Shown here piece after piece: positions 41,642-50,499 of a DNA stretch of 64,000 nt. The translations under genes were made by a program, and so were the position numbers. The DNA is from Deltaproteobacteria bacterium IMCC39524 (GTDB lineage: Bacteria; Desulfobacterota; Desulfuromonadia; Desulfuromonadales; BM103). Numbering within the stretch: position 1 is the first letter of the stretch; each line of letters starts with the position of its first letter. Location of the stretch: the NCBI GenBank assembly GCA_029667085.1, contig JARUHJ010000002.1:1-64000 (forward strand), in the 5' to 3' direction. Under the pieces are notes generated by a model that ran no database searches, was not told where the DNA came from, and saw only the letters and a list, made by a program, of their open reading frames with translations.

Positions 41642-43213
41642 ATGGCAATCTTTACCGAAAACAAAAGATATATAATTGCTTTCCTGGTCGTAATGACATC
41701 TCTCTCATGGCTTCCTTATCTCCTGGAAGTTAACCCTCGAATATCCTTTGGTGACGAAGGTGTCGTCGCTCAAGGAGCCCTGCGAATATTCAGAGGAGAA
41801 ATCCCATATAAAGACTTTTTTATAAGCTCGACACCAGGAGTTCTTTATTGGACCGCAATCTTTTTTGAAATTTTTGGCCCAACTTTCCTGGCACTGAGAT
41901 TAAGCGCCTTTTTTTCAATGTTTCTCGTATTATCTTTGTCCACCCTCATCTTATGGCGGGTTGGGGTTCGTAATACCTCTTCAATCCTTTGTGTTATCTC
42001 TTTTTTGGCTTTTTTCGGAGGTCCGTACTGGTTTATAGCCAGTCATCATTGGGTCTCTAATGCCTTTTGCTTGATGAGCTTGTTGTTCCTGCTTACTGAG
42101 ACAGGCGCAAAGCACCAAGCCCTTAGCTGGTTTTTGGCAGGGGCTACCGGTGGATTAGCCGCTTTAACCATACAGCATAAAGGCTTTTTTTGGGTTATTT
42201 TTGCAAGCGCTGCCCTGCTTTTATATAGACAGGAGTGTAAAGCTTCACGCCTGCTTTTGTTTTGGGCGGGGGTTTTGGTTGTAATGCTTCCTGTGCTGGC
42301 TTTCTTTTCTTTTCAGGTTGGTCCGCAGGAGCTCTTTTATGATCTGGTTTCTCATAATTTGCTGAATTACAATAAGCTTGATGCTCACAAAGGTGGTGCT
42401 ATATTCAGAGACCTGGTTACTAATTTTAAGAATATCAACAATTTTGATTCCCAACGCTTAACTTTCAATTCGTTCTTTAATATCCTTGTTTGGAATGTCG
42501 GTTACGTTGCGAGAGTCCTTGTTCATTTGCTGCCGTTTTTTACTCTTCTTGCTTTAATCGCCTGGATAGCTCGTGTGAAGAAAGTGAATTTTAAAGCGGT
42601 GTTGTTAATCTGTTTTTTTGGAGCATTTTATTTTTCATCCTTGCATAGAATTCATGAGACGACTTTTGTCTTCGCTGCACCATCAGCGCTACTTTTGTTG
42701 GTTTATTTAAAGCACAACCTGGGATATCAAGGTTCCTCAATTATAAAAGCGACGGTTAATATTTCACTTGTTTTTGCAACGATCGTCTTTTGCATAACTG
42801 CAGCAGGTTTTGAGTTGAAGACTGTGATATCGCGTAAAACAGTTGTTGCGACTCATGTAGGGAATTTGCATTTTGTCTATCCGAATGAAGCAAAATCAGT
42901 GCAGACGGTGGTCGATTTCTTTAGTGACAGGTTAAATGGTGAGTATCTTTTTGCTTATAAATATCTAGCCTTCTATTATTTCCTGTTAGATGCGAAAAAT
43001 CCCACTCCCTACGATCTTTTAGTGTACCCCGCAAGCTCGCAAGAACAGTTAGACAGAGCTGAGTCTCTGCTCAAAGATTCAAATTGTCGTTGGATTCTAT
43101 GGGATATGTCAACGATGTTGGATACTTCAATTGGTCGGTATATTGCCACGCAATATGCCATACGTGAGAGCTTGGGAGATGTTTCAATCCTTGAAAGAAA
43201 ATATTCTCGTTGA
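41642..43213 (+). CDS. GT39-like (PMT_2/ArnT family) membrane glycosyltransferase
   Basis: A 523-residue polytopic protein. ISFGDEGVVAQGALRIFRGEIPYKDFFISSTPG contains the catalytic DE of family 39 in the first periplasmic loop; PYKDFF and STPGVLYW follow in the standard order. About ten helices, ending in a soluble C-terminus ~80 residues. It probably transfers a sugar from undecaprenyl phosphate to a periplasmic acceptor. The gene is clearly more A/T-rich than housekeeping genes at 50-60 kb. It ends before repeat copy D, and the next gene is convergent. Confidence 0.84.
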   Translation: MAIFTENKRYIIAFLVVMTSLSWLPYLLEVNPRISFGDEGVVAQGALRIFRGEIPYKDFFISSTPGVLYWTAIFFEIFGPTFLALRLSAFFSMFLVLSLSTLILWRVGVRNTSSILCVISFLAFFGGPYWFIASHHWVSNAFCLMSLLFLLTETGAKHQALSWFLAGATGGLAALTIQHKGFFWVIFASAALLLYRQECKASRLLLFWAGVLVVMLPVLAFFSFQVGPQELFYDLVSHNLLNYNKLDAHKGGAIFRDLVTNFKNINNFDSQRLTFNSFFNILVWNVGYVARVLVHLLPFFTLLALIAWIARVKKVNFKAVLLICFFGAFYFSSLHRIHETTFVFAAPSALLLLVYLKHNLGYQGSSIIKATVNISLVFATIVFCITAAGFELKTVISRKTVVATHVGNLHFVYPNEAKSVQTVVDFFSDRLNGEYLFAYKYLAFYYFLLDAKNPTPYDLLVYPASSQEQLDRAESLLKDSNCRWILWDMSTMLDTSIGRYIATQYAIRESLGDVSILERKYSR

Positions 43214-43230
43214 TTTAAATGAAAAAGAGC

Positions 43231-43456
43231 CTTATCCCCCGCAGCTTGCTGCGTTGTTTAACTTCAAAGCAACAACCTTTGTTTATCCGCGATGAAAGTC
43301 TATCAAGGTCTATGGTTAGAACCAAAACCAAGCGCATCTCTTTCTAGATTTACAGCTTTTTATAGGTTCTGATCGTGGCTAAAAAATAGAACCCTACAGT
43401 GTTGGCAACAAAAGTTACAGGCTGTTGCTACCTCGCAGCAAGTTAAGAGGGAGTTC
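43231..43456. repeat. Composite structured repeat, copy D
   Basis: About 226 bases with the same order as copies C and E: GCAGCTTGCTGCG hairpin, core (about 43288-43382) and a CCTC...GAGG hairpin at the end, which has diverged to CCTCGCAGCAAGttaaGAGG. It lies between two convergent genes and may act as a bidirectional barrier to transcription. Confidence 0.85.
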
Positions 43457-43467
43457 GTTTTCTCTAG

Positions 43468-45714
43468 CTATTGAGTTTCTGCATATTTTTCAATGTACGC
43501 CTTGGCTTTATCGTAATACGGCCCGCTTCTCTTGACTTCAATGTATTTGTTGAAGCTGGCGACGGCTAAGTCAGGCCGGCCCTGACGTACCCCTGTAAGA
43601 CCGAGACCATAGAGGGCCACATCGTAATCAGGCTTGATGGATAGTGCAGCATCAAACCGTTTTTTCGCCTCCTCAAAGTTTCCGCCATCAAGTTCGCAAT
43701 AACCGAGATTTGCCAAAACAGCAACATTTCTTGAGTCGAGTTCAAGGGCCTGAAGGAGGATTTTACGGGCACCAGTGTAGTCCTTTCGATTCATTCTTGC
43801 ACCCGCCTGCTGCAGCAAGTCGGTAATTTCCGTGCTTTCCATAAGTCCAGATAGTGCACTGTGAAAATTTTGTGTTTGGTAGCGACGTGCGCCTTCCTCA
43901 TAAATGGCTTTTGCCTCTTGAGTGCGACCTAAATTCTTGAGCACATGCCCGTAGTAGAGCAAGGCTATACCTGAAGCTCTTTTGACAGGGCCAAGGACTT
44001 GTTCAGCTTTATTATTGTCACCAATAGTGTAGTAGCAAATTCCCATGAGAAGTTTGTCGATCGGAGTATTCGTTGCTGCACGCATCAGATCATTCAGTAA
44101 GCCTTTGGCATAGCCGGGGTTGGTTTTAAAAAACTGCTCATATGCTCCGGGCCCTGCAAATGGGATCACGTAACGGTAAGTATTTTGGGTGACGAGATTG
44201 GCGTAAGGGCCTTTTTTGCGCAGAAAAACGTAACTGTTCTTGTCGAAGTAAACGAGGGACCAGTCGGGGTTAAAGAAGTAGCTTTCCATGCCGTGCGGGT
44301 TGATTTCCATGGACTGGTTTCTGCCAAACAGTAGAACCTCAAACCCATATTGAGCCTGTAATCTACTCATTTCCTCAGGATCTTGAAAAGCTTTTGAGTA
44401 GGCTTTGAGCGACTGTTCCGGAATCGCCCCACGACCATCTATGAAGACTGTCAGGTCTGGCCAGCCATACCAGATAATGGATTGACCATCCTCGAAAACG
44501 TTGAATACCCTGCCGGAAATACCATTTGCTTGCAGGAAGTTGACTGCTTTTCCATGGTCGACCTTGAGGTTGTAACCAAAGCCAAAGCGTTCAGAGGAAA
44601 TCACATCCCTCTCAAAAGGAGCAACACTGCCAGCTTTCATGCCAGCCAAAACTACTATTAAGAGCGCAGCAGCGACTGTGATGATTTTCCCCTGGCTTAA
44701 TTTCTTCCAGCGTTGTGGCACTAGAACCGTTATGGAACGGGCAAGGATCGGCGCTTGCATGAGACAAAAGAACTCGAAAAATCGAATTGCCTGGAGTGAG
44801 ACGTACAGTAGTGCAATGCTGATCAACACGTAAGGAATCGCTCGGCGCCGCAAAGCCAGTATGGAAAGAATGACTGATGCGGCAAACACTGGCGCGATAA
44901 CGAGGAGTTCCTTGGTGCGTGGTGGTTGCAGTTCGATGATCGACTGTTTGTACCAGCTATTCGACATCACGTCCTGGGCAAGTAGAAACTGATCCATGAA
45001 ATTAGGGTTAAAAAGCGCAGCGAGAAGCGACAGGACAAAGAAGGAGCACAGCCCTGTCAGGCGACTTTCCTTTTCCTTGCGAGAGATTGTATCTACAGAT
45101 CTACGAATAAGGATCCATTCTGAGAAATGATAGGCCGCGAAAGCCCCGAACGGTACGAACATGAGAGTGATACTGGAATGGCTATTTGCCCATAGCAGAC
45201 ATATGGGTGGCAGCAGCCACAAGACTTTTCGATCACCATTGAAGGCGTGTCGGCCCAATATCCAGATGACTAAGGAAAAAACAAGAGCGAGTACAATTTC
45301 GGGGCGGAAAACAAAGCGGTCTTCTGCCAGCATCAAAGCAATGAAAACTACTCCCGCTCTTATTGCCTGGCCATCTCCCGCCGATAACACTCCTGAGTCT
45401 CGGAACAGCACCCAAGCGGTTAGCACAGTAAAAAAGACAACAAGAAGAGATAAACCATAAATACCGAGTAATTTCCATACCAGGAAGCTACCAAGAGCAA
45501 ATAGCCAGGAAGTATATAAAAATGGTGATTCTTTTGCTGGGTAGCAGAACACCTCATAGTCCGGGAACCCCTGCATTGTCCAGAAAAGCTTGCCCATACT
45601 CAGGTGAAGCAGGGCATCAACGTCGGCGATCTGTTTTAGTGATAAAATCAAAGCGCTGACGAGAAGAGCGGCAAGTAGCACTCGGCCACCGAGTCTTTTG
45701 AAAAGGTTTTCCAT
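43468..45714 (-). CDS. GT-C-like polytopic membrane protein with TPR tail, paralogue 5 of 5
   Basis: A 748-residue membrane protein on the minus strand. Signature: DVDALLHLSMGKLFWTMQGFPDYEVFCY, FVFRPEIVLALVF, LWANSHSSITLM, and RVFNVFEDGQSIIWYGWPDLTVFIDGRG. The FWHL motif is altered to ALLHL but the preceding Asp and the His remain. It has the longest TPR tail of the five (at least four repeats, ~540-740, e.g. LANLGYCELDGGNFEEAKKRFDAAL, LYGLGLTGVRQGRPDLAVASFNKYI). Its ATG overlaps the stop of the GT2 gene (TAATG), so it is coupled to that glycosyltransferase. Confidence 0.74.
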   Translation of the reverse strand: MENLFKRLGGRVLLAALLVSALILSLKQIADVDALLHLSMGKLFWTMQGFPDYEVFCYPAKESPFLYTSWLFALGSFLVWKLLGIYGLSLLVVFFTVLTAWVLFRDSGVLSAGDGQAIRAGVVFIALMLAEDRFVFRPEIVLALVFSLVIWILGRHAFNGDRKVLWLLPPICLLWANSHSSITLMFVPFGAFAAYHFSEWILIRRSVDTISRKEKESRLTGLCSFFVLSLLAALFNPNFMDQFLLAQDVMSNSWYKQSIIELQPPRTKELLVIAPVFAASVILSILALRRRAIPYVLISIALLYVSLQAIRFFEFFCLMQAPILARSITVLVPQRWKKLSQGKIITVAAALLIVVLAGMKAGSVAPFERDVISSERFGFGYNLKVDHGKAVNFLQANGISGRVFNVFEDGQSIIWYGWPDLTVFIDGRGAIPEQSLKAYSKAFQDPEEMSRLQAQYGFEVLLFGRNQSMEINPHGMESYFFNPDWSLVYFDKNSYVFLRKKGPYANLVTQNTYRYVIPFAGPGAYEQFFKTNPGYAKGLLNDLMRAATNTPIDKLLMGICYYTIGDNNKAEQVLGPVKRASGIALLYYGHVLKNLGRTQEAKAIYEEGARRYQTQNFHSALSGLMESTEITDLLQQAGARMNRKDYTGARKILLQALELDSRNVAVLANLGYCELDGGNFEEAKKRFDAALSIKPDYDVALYGLGLTGVRQGRPDLAVASFNKYIEVKRSGPYYDKAKAYIEKYAETQ

Positions 45715-46667
45715 TATTTTGGAGTTCCGTCGTGTTCAGGATATTTGTTCATCTCAATCTCGAATAGCTGGTGATGGTAATTGGCGATAGAGTCCATCAT
45801 GACCCCCAAACTGAGGAAGTGTCCAGACAGCAGCATCATTCCGGTGGCGAGAATTGCCGACGGGATTTTATAAACCAGGCCTGTACGGACAAACTCAATG
45901 ACCACTGGAATCCCCGTGGCGAGTCCGAGAAGAAAAAACACCACTGACAGAGTTCCAAAAAATTTGAGAGGACGATAGTTCTTAAACAGAAATAAGATCA
46001 GTCTCAAAACCTTGAAGCCGTCGCGGTAGGTGCTCAGCTTCGAGAAACTTCCCTCTGGCCTGCTCAGGTAGTCGACGGGATGCTCGATAATGCTGAACCT
46101 TCGTTCCAGGGTAAAGATCGAGAGTTCGGTTTCCAGTTCGAACCCACTATTAAGGGAGGGGAAATGCTTGACCAGTCTTTTGCGCATCACCCTGTAGCCG
46201 GACATGATATCGCGAAGATCGCCTTTGAAAAGAAAATTGATCAGAAATCGAACCAGGTTGTTGCCGCTGCGATGGAAAAGACGTCGGGTCGATTCCATGT
46301 AATGGCCTTTCGTGAGACGATCACCCACGACCATGTCAGCTCCCGTTTCCTGAAGCAGGTCTATCATGTGCGGTAGCTCTGAAGCCGGATAGGTCGAGTC
46401 GGCATCACACATTATGTAGATATCCGCTTCGATGGCCCGGAACGCCTTGCGCACCGCAAAGGACTTCCCTTGTTGACGTTCTGATAACACGCCTCCAGGG
46501 ATTCGTTTCTCACTGAAAAGGGCTCTTGCAATCTCCCCTGTAGCATCCTGGGAGTTGTTATCAATGACCCAGATTTCGGCTTGCGGGAGAACCGCATGGA
46601 AATCAGCAATGACCTTGGCGATGGTCAAAGATTCATTGTAGGCCGGAAGGATAATGGCAAATTTCAT
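45714..46667 (-). CDS. GT2 glycosyltransferase with C-terminal membrane helices
   Basis: A 317-residue GT2 on the minus strand, the first gene of a two-gene unit with 43468. Catalytic motifs: IILPAYNESLTI, WVIDNNSQDATG, and YIMCDADSTYP (DxD). MSGYRVMRKRLVKHFPSLNSGFELETELSIF is typical of polyprenyl-phosphate hexosyltransferases; two helices follow (~230-255, 262-290). It likely makes an undecaprenyl-phosphate sugar for the GT-C protein encoded next. Confidence 0.88.
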   Translation of the reverse strand: MKFAIILPAYNESLTIAKVIADFHAVLPQAEIWVIDNNSQDATGEIARALFSEKRIPGGVLSERQQGKSFAVRKAFRAIEADIYIMCDADSTYPASELPHMIDLLQETGADMVVGDRLTKGHYMESTRRLFHRSGNNLVRFLINFLFKGDLRDIMSGYRVMRKRLVKHFPSLNSGFELETELSIFTLERRFSIIEHPVDYLSRPEGSFSKLSTYRDGFKVLRLILFLFKNYRPLKFFGTLSVVFFLLGLATGIPVVIEFVRTGLVYKIPSAILATGMMLLSGHFLSLGVMMDSIANYHHQLFEIEMNKYPEHDGTPK

Positions 46668-47119
46668 GAGTTCCTTAATTACCTTTGTTAGCTCTAGTTC
46701 GATTGGACTCAGCTGTTAAGAAAATACTAATCCTGAATCTCAAGAGTGGTATCTGTTACATTGATAATAGTTATCCTTGCGTTCGGTAAAATAACGTACA
46801 ACCCCGCTGGCAATCAAGAACTTATGAAGCTCCAAGCCTTGCATGCGCCGATTGCCTGTAAAATTGGTTGATCCAATGAAGAATCTTTTCTTGTTAACCT
46901 AGTATTTGAAAATTTTCCCATGATGAGATATGGTCTCGGATAATTTCGTCAAGGGAATCTTGTTTGCGGAAACTTGCTCGAATTTTGGGTGTCAATATTG
47001 TTTTTGACGCCTTGTTGTTTGCTGTGGAGTCTTCCCTTTGAGGCCATAGCGGAGCGACCAGGGAAATGTCAAATTTGAACAAATCTTGAACATTATAAAA
47101 GGACTTAAAAGGTTTTCTT
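46668..47119. other. Divergent intergenic region
   Basis: About 450 A/T-rich bases between oppositely directed genes, so it must contain promoters both ways. No convincing sigma-70, sigma-54 or operator motif could be fixed. A minus-strand 104-codon frame (46894-47208) overlaps the start of the next gene and has no recognisable motif, so it is not listed. Repeats are not visible. Confidence 0.5.
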
Positions 47120-48709
47120 ATGAATGAACAGCAATCCAACACGCCACATTCGAAAATGTTTGTCTGTTTTTTAATCTTGACTTCTTTGACCGGCGGGTCG
47201 CTGATCATGGTCGTTGAAGTGCTTGGTTCAAAAGTTATCGGTCCTTTCTTCGGGGCCAGTTTGTTTGTCTGGACGTCGCTGATATCTGTGGCGATGATCG
47301 CTCTGGCAGCAGGCTACGCGTTCGGCGGATTCATGTCAGATCGTCGGGGGCACGCCGATTATCTCTATGGCATTATCGCGTTGTCGGGGATTGCTGTGCT
47401 GCTGATCCCTTCGCTGACGCCACCTGTACTTAAACTCTGTATGCCGCTTGGCTTGCGTACAGGGGCTTTCTTGAGCAGTTGCATGCTTTTCGGACCGTCG
47501 CTCTTTCTGATGGGATGCATCTCCCCTTATGTGATTAAAATTGCGGCAAAGGAATTGCACAGTATTGGCCGAACGGTGGGCAGTTTCTATGCAATTTCCA
47601 CTATCGGTAGCGTTCTCGGAACGATCTCCACTGGCTTTGTTCTGATTGCTTTTTTGGGTGTAAAGCAGATATTTTTCCTGGTTGGCTGCCTATTGCTGCT
47701 TCTGTCAGTACTCTATTTTACTCTGTTCAGGAAGAAGGCTGCTGCTGTTTTGGTGCTGCTGCCTCTGTTCTTTTTCTGGCCGGCTGATCGGGTGATTGAT
47801 AAGGTCATGGAGAATGGTACGCGCGTCCAGGTCGTTGCGAGCGAGAAAAGTTACTATGGAGATGTCAAGGTGGTTGATTACAGCTACCGTGAAAAGCATA
47901 CGCGCGAGCTTGTAATTGACGGCCTGGTGCATAGCGGGGTTGATATGAAAAGTGGTCGGTCAATTTACCCTTATACTTATATCTTGCCGCATTATGTCAT
48001 GGAGATGAACCCGCAGGGTAAAGACTGTCTCATGTTGGGGCTGGGCGCAGGGACTATACCTGGGATTTTCCAGGCGCATGGAGTGATGACCGATGTCCTT
48101 GATATTGATCCTGTTGTTTTTGATGTTGCTGAGACGTACTTCAACTTCCGTAATAACGGCAAATCTATCGTTGAAGATGCTCGATATTACTTGATAAATA
48201 CACCCCGAAAATACGATTTTGTTGTCCTCGACGTCTTCAGCGGAGACACGATGCCTGCCCACTTGCTTAGTCTCGAAGCTTATGAATTGATTAATCAGGT
48301 TCTTTCCCCAGGTGGTATTATGGCTTTTAATCTTTTTGGCAGCCTCGACAAAGACAGCTATATGACGGCCTCGATCATCAAGACCTTGCAACAGGTTTTT
48401 GAGAATGTGGATATCTTCCCAAACTTTAACCCGGTTGGCCCGACTGGCTCTGGGAATATCTCGGTTTTTGCTTACAACGGAGCTTCGCGAACCATTCAAA
48501 AAAATCTGTTCTCCGACGTGGCCTCACATCCTTTTGTTGCCAACACCCTGAATTTTCAGCACCTTTGGAAGTGGCGGTTCTCTGCAGATGACAAAGCGAT
48601 TATTCTGACGGATAACTATATTCCTCTGGAGTTCTATAATGCATGGATCAGCGAGCAGGTGCGCAAGAATATTGTTGAAACAACCGATTGGGATGTGCTT
48701 TCATCTTGA
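47120..48709 (+). CDS. Fused MFS-like / spermidine-synthase-like membrane protein
   Basis: A 529-residue protein. Residues ~10-215 form about seven membrane helices of the fused MFS/spermidine synthase type (LTGGSLIMVVEVLGSKVIGPFFGASLFVWTSLI). The C-terminal domain is SpeE-like: CLMLGLGAGTIPGIFQAHG (SAM-type glycine loop), VLDIDPVVFDVAETYF, and VVLDVFSGDTMPAHLLSLEAYE with the catalytic-region Asp. Whether it makes polyamines is unproven for this family. ATG 47120 has AAAGGA ahead. The last bases overlap the next gene's TTG (TTGA). Confidence 0.86.
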   Translation: MNEQQSNTPHSKMFVCFLILTSLTGGSLIMVVEVLGSKVIGPFFGASLFVWTSLISVAMIALAAGYAFGGFMSDRRGHADYLYGIIALSGIAVLLIPSLTPPVLKLCMPLGLRTGAFLSSCMLFGPSLFLMGCISPYVIKIAAKELHSIGRTVGSFYAISTIGSVLGTISTGFVLIAFLGVKQIFFLVGCLLLLLSVLYFTLFRKKAAAVLVLLPLFFFWPADRVIDKVMENGTRVQVVASEKSYYGDVKVVDYSYREKHTRELVIDGLVHSGVDMKSGRSIYPYTYILPHYVMEMNPQGKDCLMLGLGAGTIPGIFQAHGVMTDVLDIDPVVFDVAETYFNFRNNGKSIVEDARYYLINTPRKYDFVVLDVFSGDTMPAHLLSLEAYELINQVLSPGGIMAFNLFGSLDKDSYMTASIIKTLQQVFENVDIFPNFNPVGPTGSGNISVFAYNGASRTIQKNLFSDVASHPFVANTLNFQHLWKWRFSADDKAIILTDNYIPLEFYNAWISEQVRKNIVETTDWDVLSS

Positions 48710-49494
48710 CCACGCCAGTTGCTAATGATGAAACTCTTGATGAATTGATAGCTACTGGATTTAAGGTTCTGCAGGCGAAAAAAGGTTATCGTTATTCCCT
48801 TGATCCAGTTCTTCTTTGCGCGTTCATCTCAAGTGTAAAAAATAGTCGAGTGGTGGACCTTGGCACCGGAAATGGTGTCATCCCGTTTCTTTTGTCGTCC
48901 CGGAAGGAAGCGGTGTCGATAATCGGTGTTGAGCTTCAACGGCAAATGATTGAACGTGCTCGACGTTCCGTTGAGTTGAATGGCCTGGGAGAGTCTATTC
49001 AACTTGTTCATGCTGATATCCGCGAATTGGACGAAGTTCTATCTGCCGGGAGTTGCGATGTTGTCACGGCGAATCCTCCATACAGAGTGGAAAGCTCTGG
49101 ACGAAATGCGGAAAATGGAGAACGATGTATTGCACGGCATGAACGTTATGGAGGGCTGAGAGATTTTTTGAGAGCGGCTGCATTTTTGCTCACTTCCGGT
49201 GGCCGGTTCTATGTGGTTTATCTTGCTGAACGTTTGCCGGAACTTCTGGCGGAGATGCGAGGTTCCAAAATCGAGCCAAAGCGGCTGCGTTTGGTCCAGT
49301 CGCGTATCGATGAGCCCGCCCGAATGGTCTTGGTCGAAGGGCGTAAAAATGGTAACCCCGGAATGAGGGTTGAGCCTTCTCTGGTCATTTACAAAGGGGA
49401 GGGGCGAGTTTACTCGGATGAAGTCCTGGCGATGTATAGACCGACAGTGGCAGTAATCACTAACCAGCAACCAGCTTCTCGCCCTCAGCCTTAA
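48706..49494 (+). CDS. tRNA1(Val) adenine-N6-methyltransferase-like (TrmN6 family)
   Basis: A 262-residue methyltransferase. I choose TTG 48706, which overlaps the upstream TGA; a TTG at 48688 is possible. The family start ETLDELIATGFKVLQAKKGYRYSLDPVLL is present, then VVDLGTGNGVIPFLL and the catalytic NPPY in DVVTANPPYRVESSG. Related to YfiC/TrmN6, which methylates A37 of tRNA1(Val). The 3' end overlaps the minus-strand DciA-like gene by 35 bases. Confidence 0.86.
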   Translation: MTTPVANDETLDELIATGFKVLQAKKGYRYSLDPVLLCAFISSVKNSRVVDLGTGNGVIPFLLSSRKEAVSIIGVELQRQMIERARRSVELNGLGESIQLVHADIRELDEVLSAGSCDVVTANPPYRVESSGRNAENGERCIARHERYGGLRDFLRAAAFLLTSGGRFYVVYLAERLPELLAEMRGSKIEPKRLRLVQSRIDEPARMVLVEGRKNGNPGMRVEPSLVIYKGEGRVYSDEVLAMYRPTVAVITNQQPASRPQP

Positions 49495-49972
49495 GCAGCC
49501 GCGATTGTTTTACCAAAAACTTTTCCATCTCATCTCGTAGCTCAGGATTTTCAATTCCAGTCAGCAGTTCTTTTATCTTTGTTTTTTCACTATCGTCTAA
49601 CTGCACCATCCTCCATTTCGGCGGTGGCTCCACTTCTTTGTCAACACGAACATGAACCTTGCCACGCTTGAGGAACAGGTCCTTGATGGTGGCTTTGCCG
49701 AGTTCCGCGTTTAGTTGAGCGAGGATTTTGGGCTTCATCAGCTGCAACTGCTGCATCCAGGTCGGTTGGTCGACGTTGACTTCAAGAATCCCCTCGCGAA
49801 TTCTGATCGGGCGGGTGCGGGCTGCGATCTGTGGTCCGACGACTTCTTCCCAGATAATCAGAGCGCGGTATTGTTGCAGGCGCTCATCAAGACCGAACCC
49901 TTTGAGCAGCTTTTCAACCAGATCACCGGCAAGAGCTGCCTTCTTCATTTTCGGCCTGCGAGGCTTTCTCAC
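49460..49972 (-). CDS. DciA-like protein (DUF721)
   Basis: A 170-residue DUF721 protein, related to DciA, the ancestral helper that loads replicative helicase DnaB. Start GTG 49972 is set by GTGA overlap with the stop of the upstream small membrane gene and a GGAGT site. The KH-like domain lies at ~10-110 (LEKLLKGFGLDERLQQYRALIIWEEVVGPQIAARTRPIRIREGILEVNVDQPTWMQQL-type segment). The C-terminal half is lysine-rich and helical. Function as helicase loader here is inference from the family. Confidence 0.82.
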   Translation of the reverse strand: MRKPRRPKMKKAALAGDLVEKLLKGFGLDERLQQYRALIIWEEVVGPQIAARTRPIRIREGILEVNVDQPTWMQQLQLMKPKILAQLNAELGKATIKDLFLKRGKVHVRVDKEVEPPPKWRMVQLDDSEKTKIKELLTGIENPELRDEMEKFLVKQSRLLKAEGEKLVAG

Positions 49973-50226
49973 CGTTGACTCCGACGATAAAGGCGACTGC
50001 CGACCATTTGGCCGGCAACGGCCAGCGCGATGGAGAATGGAATGACTTGCCAGCTGATATTGTTGGAAATACGCAGTCCGATTATGAAAGGTACGGAGAG
50101 GTGAATATAGACAAACCACCGCACCGAATACTTTTGCGTGCCCATACGCAGGTAGCCGAGGGGGATGTTGCTGAATACTGCGAAGGCCAGCAGACTGATC
50201 AGGGCGATGTTGAATTCAAGGTTCAA
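49969..50226 (-). CDS. Small membrane protein, function unknown
   Basis: An 85-residue protein with three hydrophobic segments (~7-24, 36-54, 60-77): IALISLLAFAVFSNIPLGYLR, FVYIHLSVPFIIGLRI, VIPFSIALAVAGQMVGSRLY. Start TTG 50226 has AAGGAAA ahead. It is coupled to the DciA-like gene by a GTGA overlap. Similar hypothetical proteins seem to accompany DUF721 genes in related genomes, from memory. No function proposed. Confidence 0.7.
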   Translation of the reverse strand: MNLEFNIALISLLAFAVFSNIPLGYLRMGTQKYSVRWFVYIHLSVPFIIGLRISNNISWQVIPFSIALAVAGQMVGSRLYRRSQR

Positions 50227-50328
50227 AAGATTTCCTTAGGAAATGGAGACGGTCCGTACAGTGACAGCCCCTTAATTTGTGAGATTAAATGACAGTTTAT
50301 GCTCTGCGTTTCGCTAAAGTCAACCGTG

Positions 50329-50420
50329 GAGGTTAAGGGTTCAGGGCGCAGGAGTAAGGGATAAGGGATGAATGTGTTTCCCTGGACCCTTAGCCCAGAA
50401 CCTTGAACCTTTGACACTGA
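50329..50420. repeat. Imperfect inverted repeat in the mgtE upstream gap
   Basis: GGTTAAGGGTTCAGGGC at the left and GCCCAGAACCTTGAACC at the right are imperfect reverse complements, with AAGGG-rich sequence between. It resembles dispersed intergenic repeats but only one copy is in this window. Confidence 0.4.
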
Positions 50421-50499
50421 TTCTTTGATAAATTGACACCCGAAAACCCCAAGTGCTAAACTTCTCAGGTTTTAGCCAACCTTTTCCCGGGATTTTGCC

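Noticed and set aside
46894-47208. Minus-strand open frame of 104 codons in the divergent gap
   Set aside because: No recognisable motif, no ribosome site, and it overlaps the start of the 47120 gene.
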